Shown here in pieces: positions 1 through 9,671 of a stretch of 64,000 nt of DNA. The notes under the pieces were generated by a model, which had not been told where the DNA came from, searched no databases, and saw only the letters and a list, made by a program, of their open reading frames with translations. Numbering within the stretch: the stretch's first letter is position 1; every line of letters starts with the position of its first letter. The position numbers were made by a program, and so were the translations under genes. The DNA is from an uncultured Eggerthellaceae bacterium (GTDB lineage: Bacteria > Actinomycetota > Coriobacteriia > Coriobacteriales > Eggerthellaceae): assembly GCA_910580205.1 (NCBI GenBank), contig CAJTVP010000006.1, positions 33,546-97,545 of the forward strand, read 5' to 3'.

Positions 1-1
1 G

Positions 2-2245
2 ACGCTTTTGGTCACGGGGGACAAGGATGCCTGCCAGCTGGCAACTGACCTCACGCGCATCGTCACCACGAAGCGCGGCATCACGGATGTGGTCATCTAC
101 GGGCCGGACGAGGTCATGGAGAAGTACGGCGTGACGCCGGAGCAGTTCTGCGATTTCCTGGGCCTCATGGGAGACTCCTCGGACAACATCCCCGGCGTTC
201 CCGGCATCGGCCCCAAAAGCGCCACCACGCTCCTTGAGCGCTTCGGCTCCATCGAAGGGGTCTATGAGCATCTTGATGAGCTCAAGGGCAAGCAGAAGGA
301 GAATCTGGCGAACCATAAGGAGGCGGCGTATCTGAGCCGTCAGATCGCCACCATCGTGCGGGATCTGGATTTCAGCCTTGATATAGAGGGCGCGTCCTTC
401 CCCAGCTTCTCCGCCGAAGATGTGACCGAGGCCTTCGAGAAGTACCAGCTGAAAGCGCCCTTGGCCCGCGTGCTCAAGATGATCCATGAGCAGATCGACC
501 GCCCGATGCTCACGTTGGATGTGGGCGAGCGCGCCTCCGCGTCGGATTGGCGCGGCTTCATCGAGCGCGCGCGAGAGAGGGATGAGGTCATCGGCATCTC
601 GTTCCGCCAGGGGGACGCGGACACCATCTTCGGCCACTCGTTCAAGGTGGCGTTCGCCACCAGCGAGGGGCACCTGTTCCTGGATGGAGATGCCGTTGAT
701 GAGGCGCTGGTGGAGATCTGGAAGAGCGCGCGGTTCGCGGCGCTGGATCTGAAGGCGCTCATCGGGATCATCTACCCGCCGGACACCTCCTGGCCGGCGC
801 GCCTGGAGGAGCATGAGCTGTTCAACCATCAGGGGTTCAGCCTGTCGCTGGCCGCCTACGCGCTGGCCTCCACCGTGACCTCCTACACCTATGAAGGCCT
901 GGCTCAGCGCTTCTTGGGAGGCGACCTCCCTGAGATCGAAGATGCGGATGAGGCGATCATCTTCCAAGCGACGCTTTGCCGCCTCCTCCAGCCGAAGGTG
1001 GCCGAGGTCTTGGCGGAAGATGGGTCAGACGAGGTCTATCAGGACATCGACCTGCCGCTCGTCAGCGTGCTGGCCATCATGGAGCGCACGGGCGTGCGCA
1101 TCGACGCGGAGCTGCTGCGGACGATCGGCCAAGAAGCCCAGGAGAGCCTGGATGAGCTTTCCGCGCGCATCTTCGAGCAAGCGGGCCAGGAGTTCAACAT
1201 AGATTCGCCCAAGCAGCTCTCCCACATCCTCTTCGACGAGATGGGCTTGAAACCGCTCAAGAAGAACTCCCGCGGGTTCTCAACGGACGCGCGCGTGCTG
1301 AGGGAGCTGGCGAAGGAGCACGCCATCGCCGATGACGTGCAGCGCTATCGAGAGCTCTCCAAGATCAAGGGCACCTACATCGACAGCCTGCCGAAGATGC
1401 GGGCCGGAGATGAGCGCGTGCACACGGTCTTCCATGAGACGGTGACCGCCACCGGACGCTTGTCCTCGTCTGACCCGAACCTGCAGAACATCCCCGTGCG
1501 CACCGATTTCGGCCGCCGCATCCGCGAATGCTTCGTGCCGCTGGATGAGAAGAGCGTGTTCATGTCGGCCGATTATTCCCAGATCGAGCTTCGGCTCCTG
1601 GCGCACTTCTCAGGAGACGAGCACCTGATCGGGGCGTTCCGCTCCGGGGAGGACTTCCATGCGAGCACGGCCGCGCGCGTGAACGGCGTTGCTCTGGAAG
1701 AGGTCACGCCTGAGATGCGCAGCCGCGCGAAGGCGGTGAACTTCGGGATCGTGTACGGCCAGCAAGCCTACGGGCTCTCGCAGACGCTGGACATCCCCAT
1801 GGGGGAAGCGGCTGAGATGATCCAGAGCTACTTCGACACGTTCCCGCAGGTGCGCGCCTATCTGGATGACGTGGTGGCGCAGACCAAGGAGACGGGCTTC
1901 GCGTCCACCCTGTTCGGCCGCAAACGGCACATCCCAGAGCTCAGATCCACCAACAAGCACGCCCGCGCGCAGGGAGAGCGCACCGCCATGAACCTCCCCA
2001 TGCAGGGCACTGCGGCCGACATCATCAAGCTGGCCATGCGGGAGGTGCAAGAGCGCCTGGTCAAAGAGGGTTTCCAGGCGAAGATGATCCTCCAGGTCCA
2101 CGACGAGCTGGACTTCTCCGCGCCCGAAGAAGAGGTGGAGAAGCTGGCTTCCATGGTGAAGGAGGCCATGGAGAACGTCGTCTCTTTGGACGTGCCGCTG
2201 CTGGCTGATGTCGCTTGGGGAAATAATTGGGCATGCGCCCATTGA
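2..2245 (+). CDS. polA: DNA polymerase I, 5' end cut off by window edge
   Basis: Repair and Okazaki-processing polymerase. The window enters in frame inside the 5'-3' exonuclease domain; the helix-hairpin-helix segment MGDSSDNIPGVPGIG is visible. Comparison with E. coli PolA suggests roughly 130 N-terminal residues are missing. The middle domain lacks the DxE-type metal motif of a proofreading exonuclease, so 3'-5' activity is probably absent, as in Bacillus and Thermus enzymes. The C-terminal polymerase domain is complete: motif A DYSQIELRLLAH (around nt 1571), motif B RSRAKAVNFGIVYG and motif C QVHDELDFS. The gene ends 64 bp before rplU. Confidence 0.97.
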   Translation, partial: TLLVTGDKDACQLATDLTRIVTTKRGITDVVIYGPDEVMEKYGVTPEQFCDFLGLMGDSSDNIPGVPGIGPKSATTLLERFGSIEGVYEHLDELKGKQKENLANHKEAAYLSRQIATIVRDLDFSLDIEGASFPSFSAEDVTEAFEKYQLKAPLARVLKMIHEQIDRPMLTLDVGERASASDWRGFIERARERDEVIGISFRQGDADTIFGHSFKVAFATSEGHLFLDGDAVDEALVEIWKSARFAALDLKALIGIIYPPDTSWPARLEEHELFNHQGFSLSLAAYALASTVTSYTYEGLAQRFLGGDLPEIEDADEAIIFQATLCRLLQPKVAEVLAEDGSDEVYQDIDLPLVSVLAIMERTGVRIDAELLRTIGQEAQESLDELSARIFEQAGQEFNIDSPKQLSHILFDEMGLKPLKKNSRGFSTDARVLRELAKEHAIADDVQRYRELSKIKGTYIDSLPKMRAGDERVHTVFHETVTATGRLSSSDPNLQNIPVRTDFGRRIRECFVPLDEKSVFMSADYSQIELRLLAHFSGDEHLIGAFRSGEDFHASTAARVNGVALEEVTPEMRSRAKAVNFGIVYGQQAYGLSQTLDIPMGEAAEMIQSYFDTFPQVRAYLDDVVAQTKETGFASTLFGRKRHIPELRSTNKHARAQGERTAMNLPMQGTAADIIKLAMREVQERLVKEGFQAKMILQVHDELDFSAPEEEVEKLASMVKEAMENVVSLDVPLLADVAWGNNWACAH

Positions 2246-2309
2246 CGAGGGCCGCGCGCATTGGTAGGATAACGCCTTGCGTTTAGACACATTTCAAGGA
2301 GAAACACGC

Positions 2310-2870
2310 ATGTACGCAATCGTTAAAACTGGTGGGAAGCAGTACAAAGTCGCTTTGGGTGACAAGCTGAACATCGAAAAGATCCCTGGCGAGGCCGGAG
2401 ACAAGGTGGAGCTTCAGACCATCTGCGTGGTGGATGGCAAGAAGACGGAAGCCGATCCGGCGAAGGCGGCTGCCACCAAGGTCGAAGCCGTGATCGTCGA
2501 GCAATTCAAGGACAAGAAGGTCATCGTCTTCAAGTTCAAGAAGCGCAAGAACTACAAGCGCAAGCGTGGCCACAGGCAGAACCTCACGCGCGTGCAGATC
2601 GTGAAGATCGGCTCTGAGACCTACAAGGAGCCCGCGAAGAAGACGGCCTCCAAGGCTGCGGCCAAGAAGGACGAAGAGGCCGCTGAGAAGAAGCCGGCGA
2701 AGAAGGCTTCCACGGCGAAGACGGCTGCCAAGCCCGCCGCGAAGAAGGACGGGGAAGCGAAGGCCGCTCCGAAGAAGACGGAGAAGAAGCCCGCTGCCAA
2801 GAAAGCCGCTCCGAAGGCCGAGGATGCCAAGGAAGCGGTCAAGGACGAAGCCGCCAACGCGGACGAATAG
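2310..2870 (+). CDS. rplU: 50S ribosomal protein L21 with long Lys/Ala-rich C-terminal tail
   Basis: Large-subunit protein that binds 23S rRNA. Residues 1-105 are a normal L21 (start MYAIVKTGGKQYKV, core FKFKKRKNYKRKRGHRQ). L21 is usually about 100 residues; here it continues for about 80 more residues of AKK/PAKK/KPAAKK-type repeats ending in a short acidic stretch, resembling histone H1-like or mycobacterial Hup tails. The ATG at 2310 follows an AAGGAG ribosome-binding site; an in-frame TTG upstream has no such site. It is followed by rpmA, the usual L21-L27-Obg order. The tail's function is unknown; extra RNA or DNA binding is inference. Confidence 0.95.
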   Translation: MYAIVKTGGKQYKVALGDKLNIEKIPGEAGDKVELQTICVVDGKKTEADPAKAAATKVEAVIVEQFKDKKVIVFKFKKRKNYKRKRGHRQNLTRVQIVKIGSETYKEPAKKTASKAAAKKDEEAAEKKPAKKASTAKTAAKPAAKKDGEAKAAPKKTEKKPAAKKAAPKAEDAKEAVKDEAANADE

Positions 2871-2902
2871 CTCAAGATCGAAGAAGCAACGGAGGATAGA
2901 TC

Positions 2903-3154
2903 ATGGCACACAAGAAAGGCCTTGGCTCAACCAGGAACGGGCGTGACTCCCACGCGAAGCGTCTGGGCTGCAAGCTGTTCGCGGGCCAGAAGGTGAAGAC
3001 GGGCAACGTCATCGTGCGTCAGCGCGGCACGCACTTCCATCCCGGCGAGAACGTGGGACGCGGCAGCGACGACACGCTGTTCGCTCTGTGCGACGGCACG
3101 CTGAAGTACACGCGCGGGGACAAGCGCAAGATCCACGTCATCCCCGAAGCGTAA
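2903..3154 (+). CDS. rpmA: 50S ribosomal protein L27
   Basis: 83-residue large-subunit protein whose N-terminus reaches toward the peptidyl-transferase centre. It begins [16 protein letters not shown], so the conserved basic tail is present directly after the start and no cleavable N-terminal extension of the Firmicutes type is seen. GGAGG at 2891-2895 is the ribosome-binding site. It lies 32 bp after rplU and is followed by a weak hairpin before obgE. Confidence 0.97.
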   Translation: MAHKKGLGSTRNGRDSHAKRLGCKLFAGQKVKTGNVIVRQRGTHFHPGENVGRGSDDTLFALCDGTLKYTRGDKRKIHVIPEA

Positions 3155-3237
3155 GCGCTCGCGCTTCGCGCACGGCGGCTCCGTCTGGCGGTCCTTCCGC
3201 TTGGCGTGGCTGCTGCAACATAGCAAGGAACCTGATG

Positions 3238-3258
3238 AAGCCCCTTTGCGGGCTTTAT
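3238..3258 (+). terminator. Weak hairpin between rpmA and obgE
   Basis: AAGCCC (3238-3243) and GGGCTT (3250-3255) form a 6-bp stem with a 6-nt loop followed by TTTAT-like sequence. It could partly terminate the rplU-rpmA transcript. It ends about 20 nt before the obgE start, so attenuation or an effect on obgE translation is also possible. Confidence 0.45.
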
Positions 3259-3264
3259 CTATAA

Positions 3265-4673
<1,409 letters not shown>

Positions 4674-4674
<1 letters not shown>

Positions 4675-5855
4675 TGGCTGTGGAGCGCGAGTCGCAGAGC
4701 ATCAAGGAGCTTGAGCCCGTTGGACGGATCGGTTCCCTTGAAGGAATCCGAGTGGTCATCAAGATAGGCTCGTCCACCATCACGGATTCCGAGAGCTCGG
4801 TGGATCGCGCCTGGTTGGATGCTTTCGCGGGCGAAGTGGGTCGTCTGGTGAGCGCGGGCGCGCAGGTCGTGGTGGTGTCCTCCGGAGCCATCGCGTGCGG
4901 GCTGGAGCGCTTGGGCCTGAGCACGCGGCCTGCGGACATGCCTTCGCTCCAGGCGGCGGCATCCGTGGGGGAGGCGGCGCTCATGGCCGCTTACGAAGAA
5001 GCGTTCTCTCCCTATGACCTGACCACTTCCATCGTGCTCCTCACGCGGCGGGACACGGCGGACCGCGAAGCGTACCTGAACGCGCGTGAAACGCTTCTGC
5101 GCCTGTTGGAGTTGGGCGTGGTGCCCGTGGTGAACGAGAACGACACGGTGAGCACCGAGCAGATCAAGTTCGGCGACAATGACACGCTGGCGGCTCTGGT
5201 GGCGTGCCTGGTGGATGCCACCATGCTCATCATCTTGTCGGACGTGGCGGGGCTTTTGGATGCGGACCCGGCGGACGTGCCGGACGCTTCGTTGGTGAGC
5301 CGCGTGGAGAAGATAGACCAGAGCGTGATGAGCGTCGCGGGCGGCGCAGGTTCAGCTGCCGGGTCCGGCGGCATGATCACCAAGGTGCGCGCGGCGCGCG
5401 TGATGATGGCTGCGGGCATCCCCATGGCCCTCATCCATGGCAAGCGGGTGGAAGGCATCTCTGAATGCTTGGAAGACGCGTGCCCCGGAACGCTGTTCGC
5501 TGGTTCTGGGGCCGCCCATGAGATCACCCCGCGGAAGCTCTGGGTGGCGTTGGGGGATGCGGTCCACGGAGCTGTGCGCGTGGATGCAGGGGCGAAGCGT
5601 GCGCTCATCTCCTCAGGAGCATCTTTGTTGCCGGTCGGCGTGACGGAAGCGGAGGGCGCCTTCGCGCCGGGCGACATCATCGACGTGAAAGATGAGGACG
5701 GGCAGATCATAGCGCGCGGGATCGTATCTGCGCCAAGCGACGCGGTGCGCCTGGCCTGCGGCATGACCACGGATGAGCTTCTGGGCAACAGCTTGCTCAA
5801 GGATATAGCCACCCGTCCGCTCATCCATCGCGATGAGCTCATGGTCTTCGAGTAG
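4674..5855 (+). CDS. proB: Glutamate 5-kinase
   Basis: First step of proline synthesis: ATP-dependent phosphorylation of glutamate. It has an amino-acid kinase domain (VVIKIGSSTITD, VVVVSSGAIACG, VNENDTVST, KFGDNDTLAALVA) followed by a C-terminal PUA domain, about 393 residues. The ATG overlaps the obgE stop (TGATG); a GTG one codon earlier is a possible alternative. The N-terminus has about 24 extra residues before the kinase core. proA follows 12 bp downstream, giving translationally linked proline genes. Confidence 0.96.
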
Positions 5856-5867
5856 GGAGGAGCGCTG

Positions 5868-7175
5868 ATGGATGTGGCAAAGCAGGTGACAGCCCAAGCG
5901 AAGCGCGCGGCGGCAGCGGCGCGAGCGCTGGGAGCTTCCAGCCGCGAACAGAGGGATGCGGCGCTGGGCGCCATGGCCGAGGGGCTGCGTCGTGAGCAGG
6001 CATCCATCTTGGCAGCGAACGCGGAAGACGTTCGCCAGGCCCGCGAAGATGGCACCTCGGAGGCGCTCATCGATCGGCTGGCGCTCTCACCGGAGCGCAT
6101 CGAGGACATGGCGGCGGCCTTGGAGGCCCTTCGGGATCTGGATGACCCGGTCGGGCGCGTGCTGGAAGATCGGACGCTCTACAACGGGCTTTCCTTGAGG
6201 CGCGTGAGCGTGCCTCTGGGCGTGGTGGCGGTCATCTATGAAGCGCGGCCGAACGTAACCGCGGATGCGGCTGGCATCTGCATCAAGGCGGGGAACGCGT
6301 GTTTGCTCCGCGGAGGCAGCATGGCGGCGCGCTCCAACCAGGAGATCACGCGCGTGCTGGCTGAGTCGGCGGAGGACGCGGGCCTTCCCGCTGATGCCGT
6401 GCAAGCGGTCTCCGTGCAGGATCGGGCGGCCACGGACGCGCTGCTCTCTTTGCGCGGATTGGTGGATGCCGTCGTCCCGCGGGGCGGCGCCGGGTTGATA
6501 GAGCATTGCGTGAGCACAGCGCGCGTGCCGGTCATCGAGACGGGAACGGGGCTTTGCCACGTCTACCTCCATGAGAGCGCGGACCCGTCCAAGGCGGCCG
6601 CCATCGTGGAGAACGCGAAGTGCCGCCGCTATGGCGTCTGCAACGCGGCGGAAACGCTGCTCGTGGACGCCTCTGCTATGGAGCGCATGCTGCCGCCTGT
6701 CTTGCAGGCGCTCGGCGAACACGGCGTGCTCATACACGGAGATGAGGCGGTTCGCGCCCTGGTGGAGAGCCTTGTCTCATCCTCTGATCCGGACACCCGC
6801 ACCTGGGCTCAAGGGCTCTCAGTGACGCCCGCCACGCAGGCGGATTGGGAAACGGAGTATTTGGCGCCGGAGATCTCCATCCGATGCGTTTCGGGCGCGG
6901 AGGAGGCCATGGACCACATCCGCCTTTATGGCACGAAGCATTCGGAGGCCATCGTGGCCGAGGATGCGGATGCGGTAGCGGCGTTCCAAGCGGGGGTGGA
7001 TGCGGCGGTCATCTACGCGAACGCCTCCACGGCGTTCACTGATGGCGGCCAGTTCGGGCTGGGGGCGGAGATCGGCATCTCCACCCAGAAGCTGCATGTG
7101 CGCGGACCCTTCGCCACAGACGCGCTCACCACCTACAAGTATCTCATCGAAGGCGACGGGCAGGTGCGCTCGTGA
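5868..7175 (+). CDS. proA: Glutamate-5-semialdehyde dehydrogenase (gamma-glutamyl phosphate reductase)
   Basis: Second step of proline synthesis: NADPH-dependent reduction of glutamyl phosphate. An aldehyde-dehydrogenase fold of normal length (435 residues). The catalytic cysteine is in RRYGVCNAAETLLVD; PLGVVAVIYEARPNVT and GGQFGLGAEIGIST are family signatures. A GGGAGGAG ribosome-binding site precedes the ATG. Its stop overlaps the GTG start of nadD by 4 nt. Confidence 0.97.
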   Translation: MDVAKQVTAQAKRAAAAARALGASSREQRDAALGAMAEGLRREQASILAANAEDVRQAREDGTSEALIDRLALSPERIEDMAAALEALRDLDDPVGRVLEDRTLYNGLSLRRVSVPLGVVAVIYEARPNVTADAAGICIKAGNACLLRGGSMAARSNQEITRVLAESAEDAGLPADAVQAVSVQDRAATDALLSLRGLVDAVVPRGGAGLIEHCVSTARVPVIETGTGLCHVYLHESADPSKAAAIVENAKCRRYGVCNAAETLLVDASAMERMLPPVLQALGEHGVLIHGDEAVRALVESLVSSSDPDTRTWAQGLSVTPATQADWETEYLAPEISIRCVSGAEEAMDHIRLYGTKHSEAIVAEDADAVAAFQAGVDAAVIYANASTAFTDGGQFGLGAEIGISTQKLHVRGPFATDALTTYKYLIEGDGQVRS

Positions 7176-7780
7176 CCCGCAAGGTCGGCATCATGGGCGG
7201 CACGTTCGACCCCATACACGTGGGGCATCTGGTGTGCGCGCAGATGGCGGCGGGCGCCTGCGGTCTGGATGAAGTGCGCTTCGTCGTGGCGGGAAACCCT
7301 CATTTCAAGCAGGGATGCTCGGTCACCCCGGCGGCTATGAGGCTTGAGATGGTGAGCCTGGCTGTGGCAGACAACGCTCTTTTCGCGGTGTCCGACGAGG
7401 AGATCCGCCGTTCCGGCATCACCTATACGGCAGACACCCTTCGCCAGATGCATGAGCGGGAACGGGAGGCAGAGCTCTCTTTCATCCTGGGGACGGATTC
7501 GCTCATCACGTTGCCTGATTGGAAGGATGCGCAGGATATCGCCCGTCTCGCGCGGATCATCTGCGTGTCGCGGCCAGGCTATCAGGCCGATGAAGGGCTC
7601 ATGGAGCGCCTTCGCGAACTGGGATTCGATGTGCGGATGGTCTTCGCGCCGGAGGTGGCGCTGTCCTCCCATGAGGTGCGGCGCAGGTTCGTGCGCGGGG
7701 AGGAGGTGCGGTACCTGGTGCCGGATGACGTGATCGCCTACATCCAGAGCACGGGGCTGTATCAGGAGGTTGCGGCATGA
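7172..7780 (+). CDS. nadD: Nicotinate-nucleotide adenylyltransferase
   Basis: Makes deamido-NAD from nicotinate mononucleotide and ATP. The nucleotidyltransferase motif GIMGGTFDPIHVGHL is near the N-terminus and the C-terminal SSHEVRRRF corresponds to the ISSTxIR-type site. 202 residues. GTG start inside the proA stop (GTGA); the downstream yqeK overlaps by 4 nt (ATGA). nadE, the last NAD step, lies at 50.6 kb in this window. Confidence 0.95.
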   Translation: MTRKVGIMGGTFDPIHVGHLVCAQMAAGACGLDEVRFVVAGNPHFKQGCSVTPAAMRLEMVSLAVADNALFAVSDEEIRRSGITYTADTLRQMHEREREAELSFILGTDSLITLPDWKDAQDIARLARIICVSRPGYQADEGLMERLRELGFDVRMVFAPEVALSSHEVRRRFVRGEEVRYLVPDDVIAYIQSTGLYQEVAA

Positions 7781-8457
7781 GCGCGGATGTGGCGCAGCCC
7801 TGCGCGGGGCTGGATCCTCTGGGTGAGGAATACTATCAATGCATGGCTGATGCAGCGCGCTCCCGCGTTTCGAAGAAGCGGTTCAAGCACATGGAGGGCG
7901 TTGCGGACACCGCCGTCCAGCTCGCGCGCGCCTACGGGCTGGATGAGCGCGAAGCGCGGCTGGCGGGCATCCTCCATGATTGGGACAAGGGCTTGGACAA
8001 TGATGAGATCCGCGCCAAGGCCCGGGAGCTGGGCTTGGTGGAGCATATCGGCCCCTGGGTGATCGAGCACATGCCCCAGGTGATGCACGGTCCCACGGCG
8101 GCGGCGGAGCTGGCGGCCATGCACCCGGAGATGCCGGCCAGCATCATCTCCGCCATCGACAAGCACACGATCGCCGCGCCGCAGATGAGCGACCTTGACA
8201 AGGCCATCTACATCGCCGATGCTCTTGAGCCCACGCGCACCTTCGAAGAGGCGCCCCGTCTGAGAGCCATGATCGGGCAAGTGAGCCTGGATGAGCTGTA
8301 CTTCAAGGTCTACCAGTTCTGGACGGAAGCGCTCGTGAGGTCAGAAGGGCTGCTCCATCCGGATACGTTCGCTATTTGGAACGAGATGGTCATGCCGAAA
8401 GCGCAAGCGCGTCTTGCGCGCTACGAGGAGAGATGCAGGAGGAAGAAGCAACGATGA
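7777..8457 (+). CDS. yqeK: HD-domain hydrolase, YqeK family (probable diadenosine tetraphosphatase)
   Basis: HD-superfamily phosphohydrolase. The metal site appears as RFKHMEGV, the HD pair in GILHDWDKG, then IEHMPQVMHGPTAA and an AIDKHT segment. YqeK homologues hydrolyse Ap4A symmetrically. It lies in the standard nadD-yqeK-rsfS order, with 4-nt overlaps at both ends, so coupled translation is likely. 226 residues. The substrate is inferred from the family. Confidence 0.9.
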   Translation: MSADVAQPCAGLDPLGEEYYQCMADAARSRVSKKRFKHMEGVADTAVQLARAYGLDEREARLAGILHDWDKGLDNDEIRAKARELGLVEHIGPWVIEHMPQVMHGPTAAAELAAMHPEMPASIISAIDKHTIAAPQMSDLDKAIYIADALEPTRTFEEAPRLRAMIGQVSLDELYFKVYQFWTEALVRSEGLLHPDTFAIWNEMVMPKAQARLARYEERCRRKKQR

Positions 8458-8891
8458 CGTGCACATCACGGGAAGCGGCCCTTGAGACCGCCCGCGCTGC
8501 GGATTCGAAGAAGGCCACCGACATCGTCGTGCAGGAGGTGGGGCCGCACATCGGCGTGACGGATTACTTCGTCATCGTGACGGCGGCGAACAACCGGCAG
8601 GTGGATGCCATCATCGACGAGGTGGAAGACCGCCTGCGGGAGAAGTGCGCCATGAAGCCGGACGCGCGGGAGCTCTCTCCTGACGGCACCTGGTCGCTTT
8701 TGGACTATGGCTCTCTGGTCGTCCATGTGTTCCAGCCCGAATCCCGCGAGCATTACCGGCTGGAATCCCTGTGGAATGAGGCTCAGCTGGTGGACCTCGC
8801 CCAGGAAGAGGGATTCGACAACTTGGAATACGGTGAGCGCATCGCCCAGCTGCTCTCCGCTCCTCCCACGGAGCCCGCAAAAGAGGCTTGA
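8454..8891 (+). CDS. rsfS: Ribosomal silencing factor RsfS
   Basis: Binds L14 and blocks subunit joining when nutrients are limited. The conserved core is readable: KKATDIVVQEVG, TDYFVIVTAANNRQVDAI, WSLLDYGSLVVHVF, REHYRLESLW. The ATG at 8454 overlaps the yqeK stop and follows AGGAGGAAG; a longer in-frame start inside yqeK was discarded. 145 residues, the last gene of the block. Confidence 0.95.
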   Translation: MTCTSREAALETARAADSKKATDIVVQEVGPHIGVTDYFVIVTAANNRQVDAIIDEVEDRLREKCAMKPDARELSPDGTWSLLDYGSLVVHVFQPESREHYRLESLWNEAQLVDLAQEEGFDNLEYGERIAQLLSAPPTEPAKEA

Positions 8892-8895
8892 GCTT

Positions 8896-8917
8896 CCGGA
8901 CCGCAGGGCGGATCCGG
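8896..8917. terminator. Hairpin between convergent rsfS and thrH
   Basis: CCGGA-CCGC (8896-8904) pairs with GCGG-A-TCCGG (8908-8917): a 9-bp GC stem with one bulged A and a 3-nt loop. It lies between two converging genes only 41 bp apart. There is no clear U tract, so intrinsic termination is uncertain. Confidence 0.4.
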
Positions 8918-8932
8918 TTCGATGCTGGGGGA

Positions 8933-9541
8933 TCAGCGTCCCAGCGCGCTTTCGATGGCCGCCAAGAGCTCGTCGTAGGATTCGAAGGCGGGGATGTCCG
9001 GGAACTGCTCGCGCAGCGCATCGGTCGTGCGGAAGAAGAATCCGGCCGCTGAATACAGGATCATGTCCACATCATTGTAGGAATCCCCTGAAGCGATCGT
9101 CTCGAACCCGGCGGTGTGCAGGGCGCGCACGGTGGTGAGCTTGGTGTCCTTGCAGCGCATCTCGTAGCCGGTCACATAGCCGTCGTCGGAGATGACCAGC
9201 TCATTGCAGAAGATGGTGGGCCGCCCCAGCTTCTCCATCAGCGGTTTGGCGAATTGCGAGAACGTGTCTGAGATGATGATGACCTGGGTCTCATCCCGCA
9301 GCGCATCCAAGAACTCCTTCGCACCGGGCAGCGGGTCCATCTGGGCGATGACCGCTTGGATGTCAGCCAAGGAGAGCCCATGTTCCTTCAGGATCTGGAT
9401 GCGGCCGGCCATCAGCTTGTCGTAGTCAGGTTCGTCTCGCGTGGTCCGCTTGAGCTCTTCGATCCCCGTCTTCTCCGCTACCGCGATCCAGATCTCCGGC
9501 ACCAGCACGCCTTCAAGGTCAAGGCAGACAACATTCAACAT
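8933..9541 (-). CDS. thrH: ThrH-type phosphoserine phosphatase / homoserine phosphotransferase
   Basis: HAD-superfamily enzyme very close to Pseudomonas ThrH. CLDLEGVLVPEIWIAVAEKTGI carries the nucleophile (motif DLEGV), ISDTFSQFAKPLM is motif II and ASGDSYNDVDM is motif IV. ThrH dephosphorylates phosphoserine and can transfer the phosphate to homoserine. 202 residues, usual length. AAGGAG lies before the ATG at 9541. It is transcribed divergently from the Fe-S gene at 9672 and converges on rsfS. Confidence 0.92.
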   Translation of the reverse strand: MLNVVCLDLEGVLVPEIWIAVAEKTGIEELKRTTRDEPDYDKLMAGRIQILKEHGLSLADIQAVIAQMDPLPGAKEFLDALRDETQVIIISDTFSQFAKPLMEKLGRPTIFCNELVISDDGYVTGYEMRCKDTKLTTVRALHTAGFETIASGDSYNDVDMILYSAAGFFFRTTDALREQFPDIPAFESYDELLAAIESALGR

Positions 9542-9609
9542 CCCGGCTCCTTAACGCCGCGTTCGTAAGGTATGCTATTCACTATAGGATCAAACGGGCG
9601 GGCTGCGCG

Positions 9610-9636
9610 GGTTCGGTTGGCGAACCGGTGCGTTCG
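9610..9636. promoter_or_regulatory. Nested GTTCG/CGAAC inverted repeats upstream of the Fe-S gene
   Basis: GGTTCG, 5 nt, CGAACC (9610-9626) is followed by 6 nt and a further GTTCG (9632-9636). One CGAAC can therefore pair with either flanking GTTCG. It lies 36-62 nt before the start at 9672, in the thrH/Fe-S divergent region, and could be an operator or an alternating hairpin. The spacers are 5 and 6 nt, so it is not a canonical LexA box. Confidence 0.35.
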
Positions 9637-9671
9637 GCTCTGGTCAACGGCGAAAGCGGGGATGCGCATCC

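Noticed and set aside
9610..9636. LexA box before the Fe-S gene
   Set aside because: CGAAC and GTTCG are separated by 6 nt (or in reversed order by 5), not the 4 nt of an SOS box.
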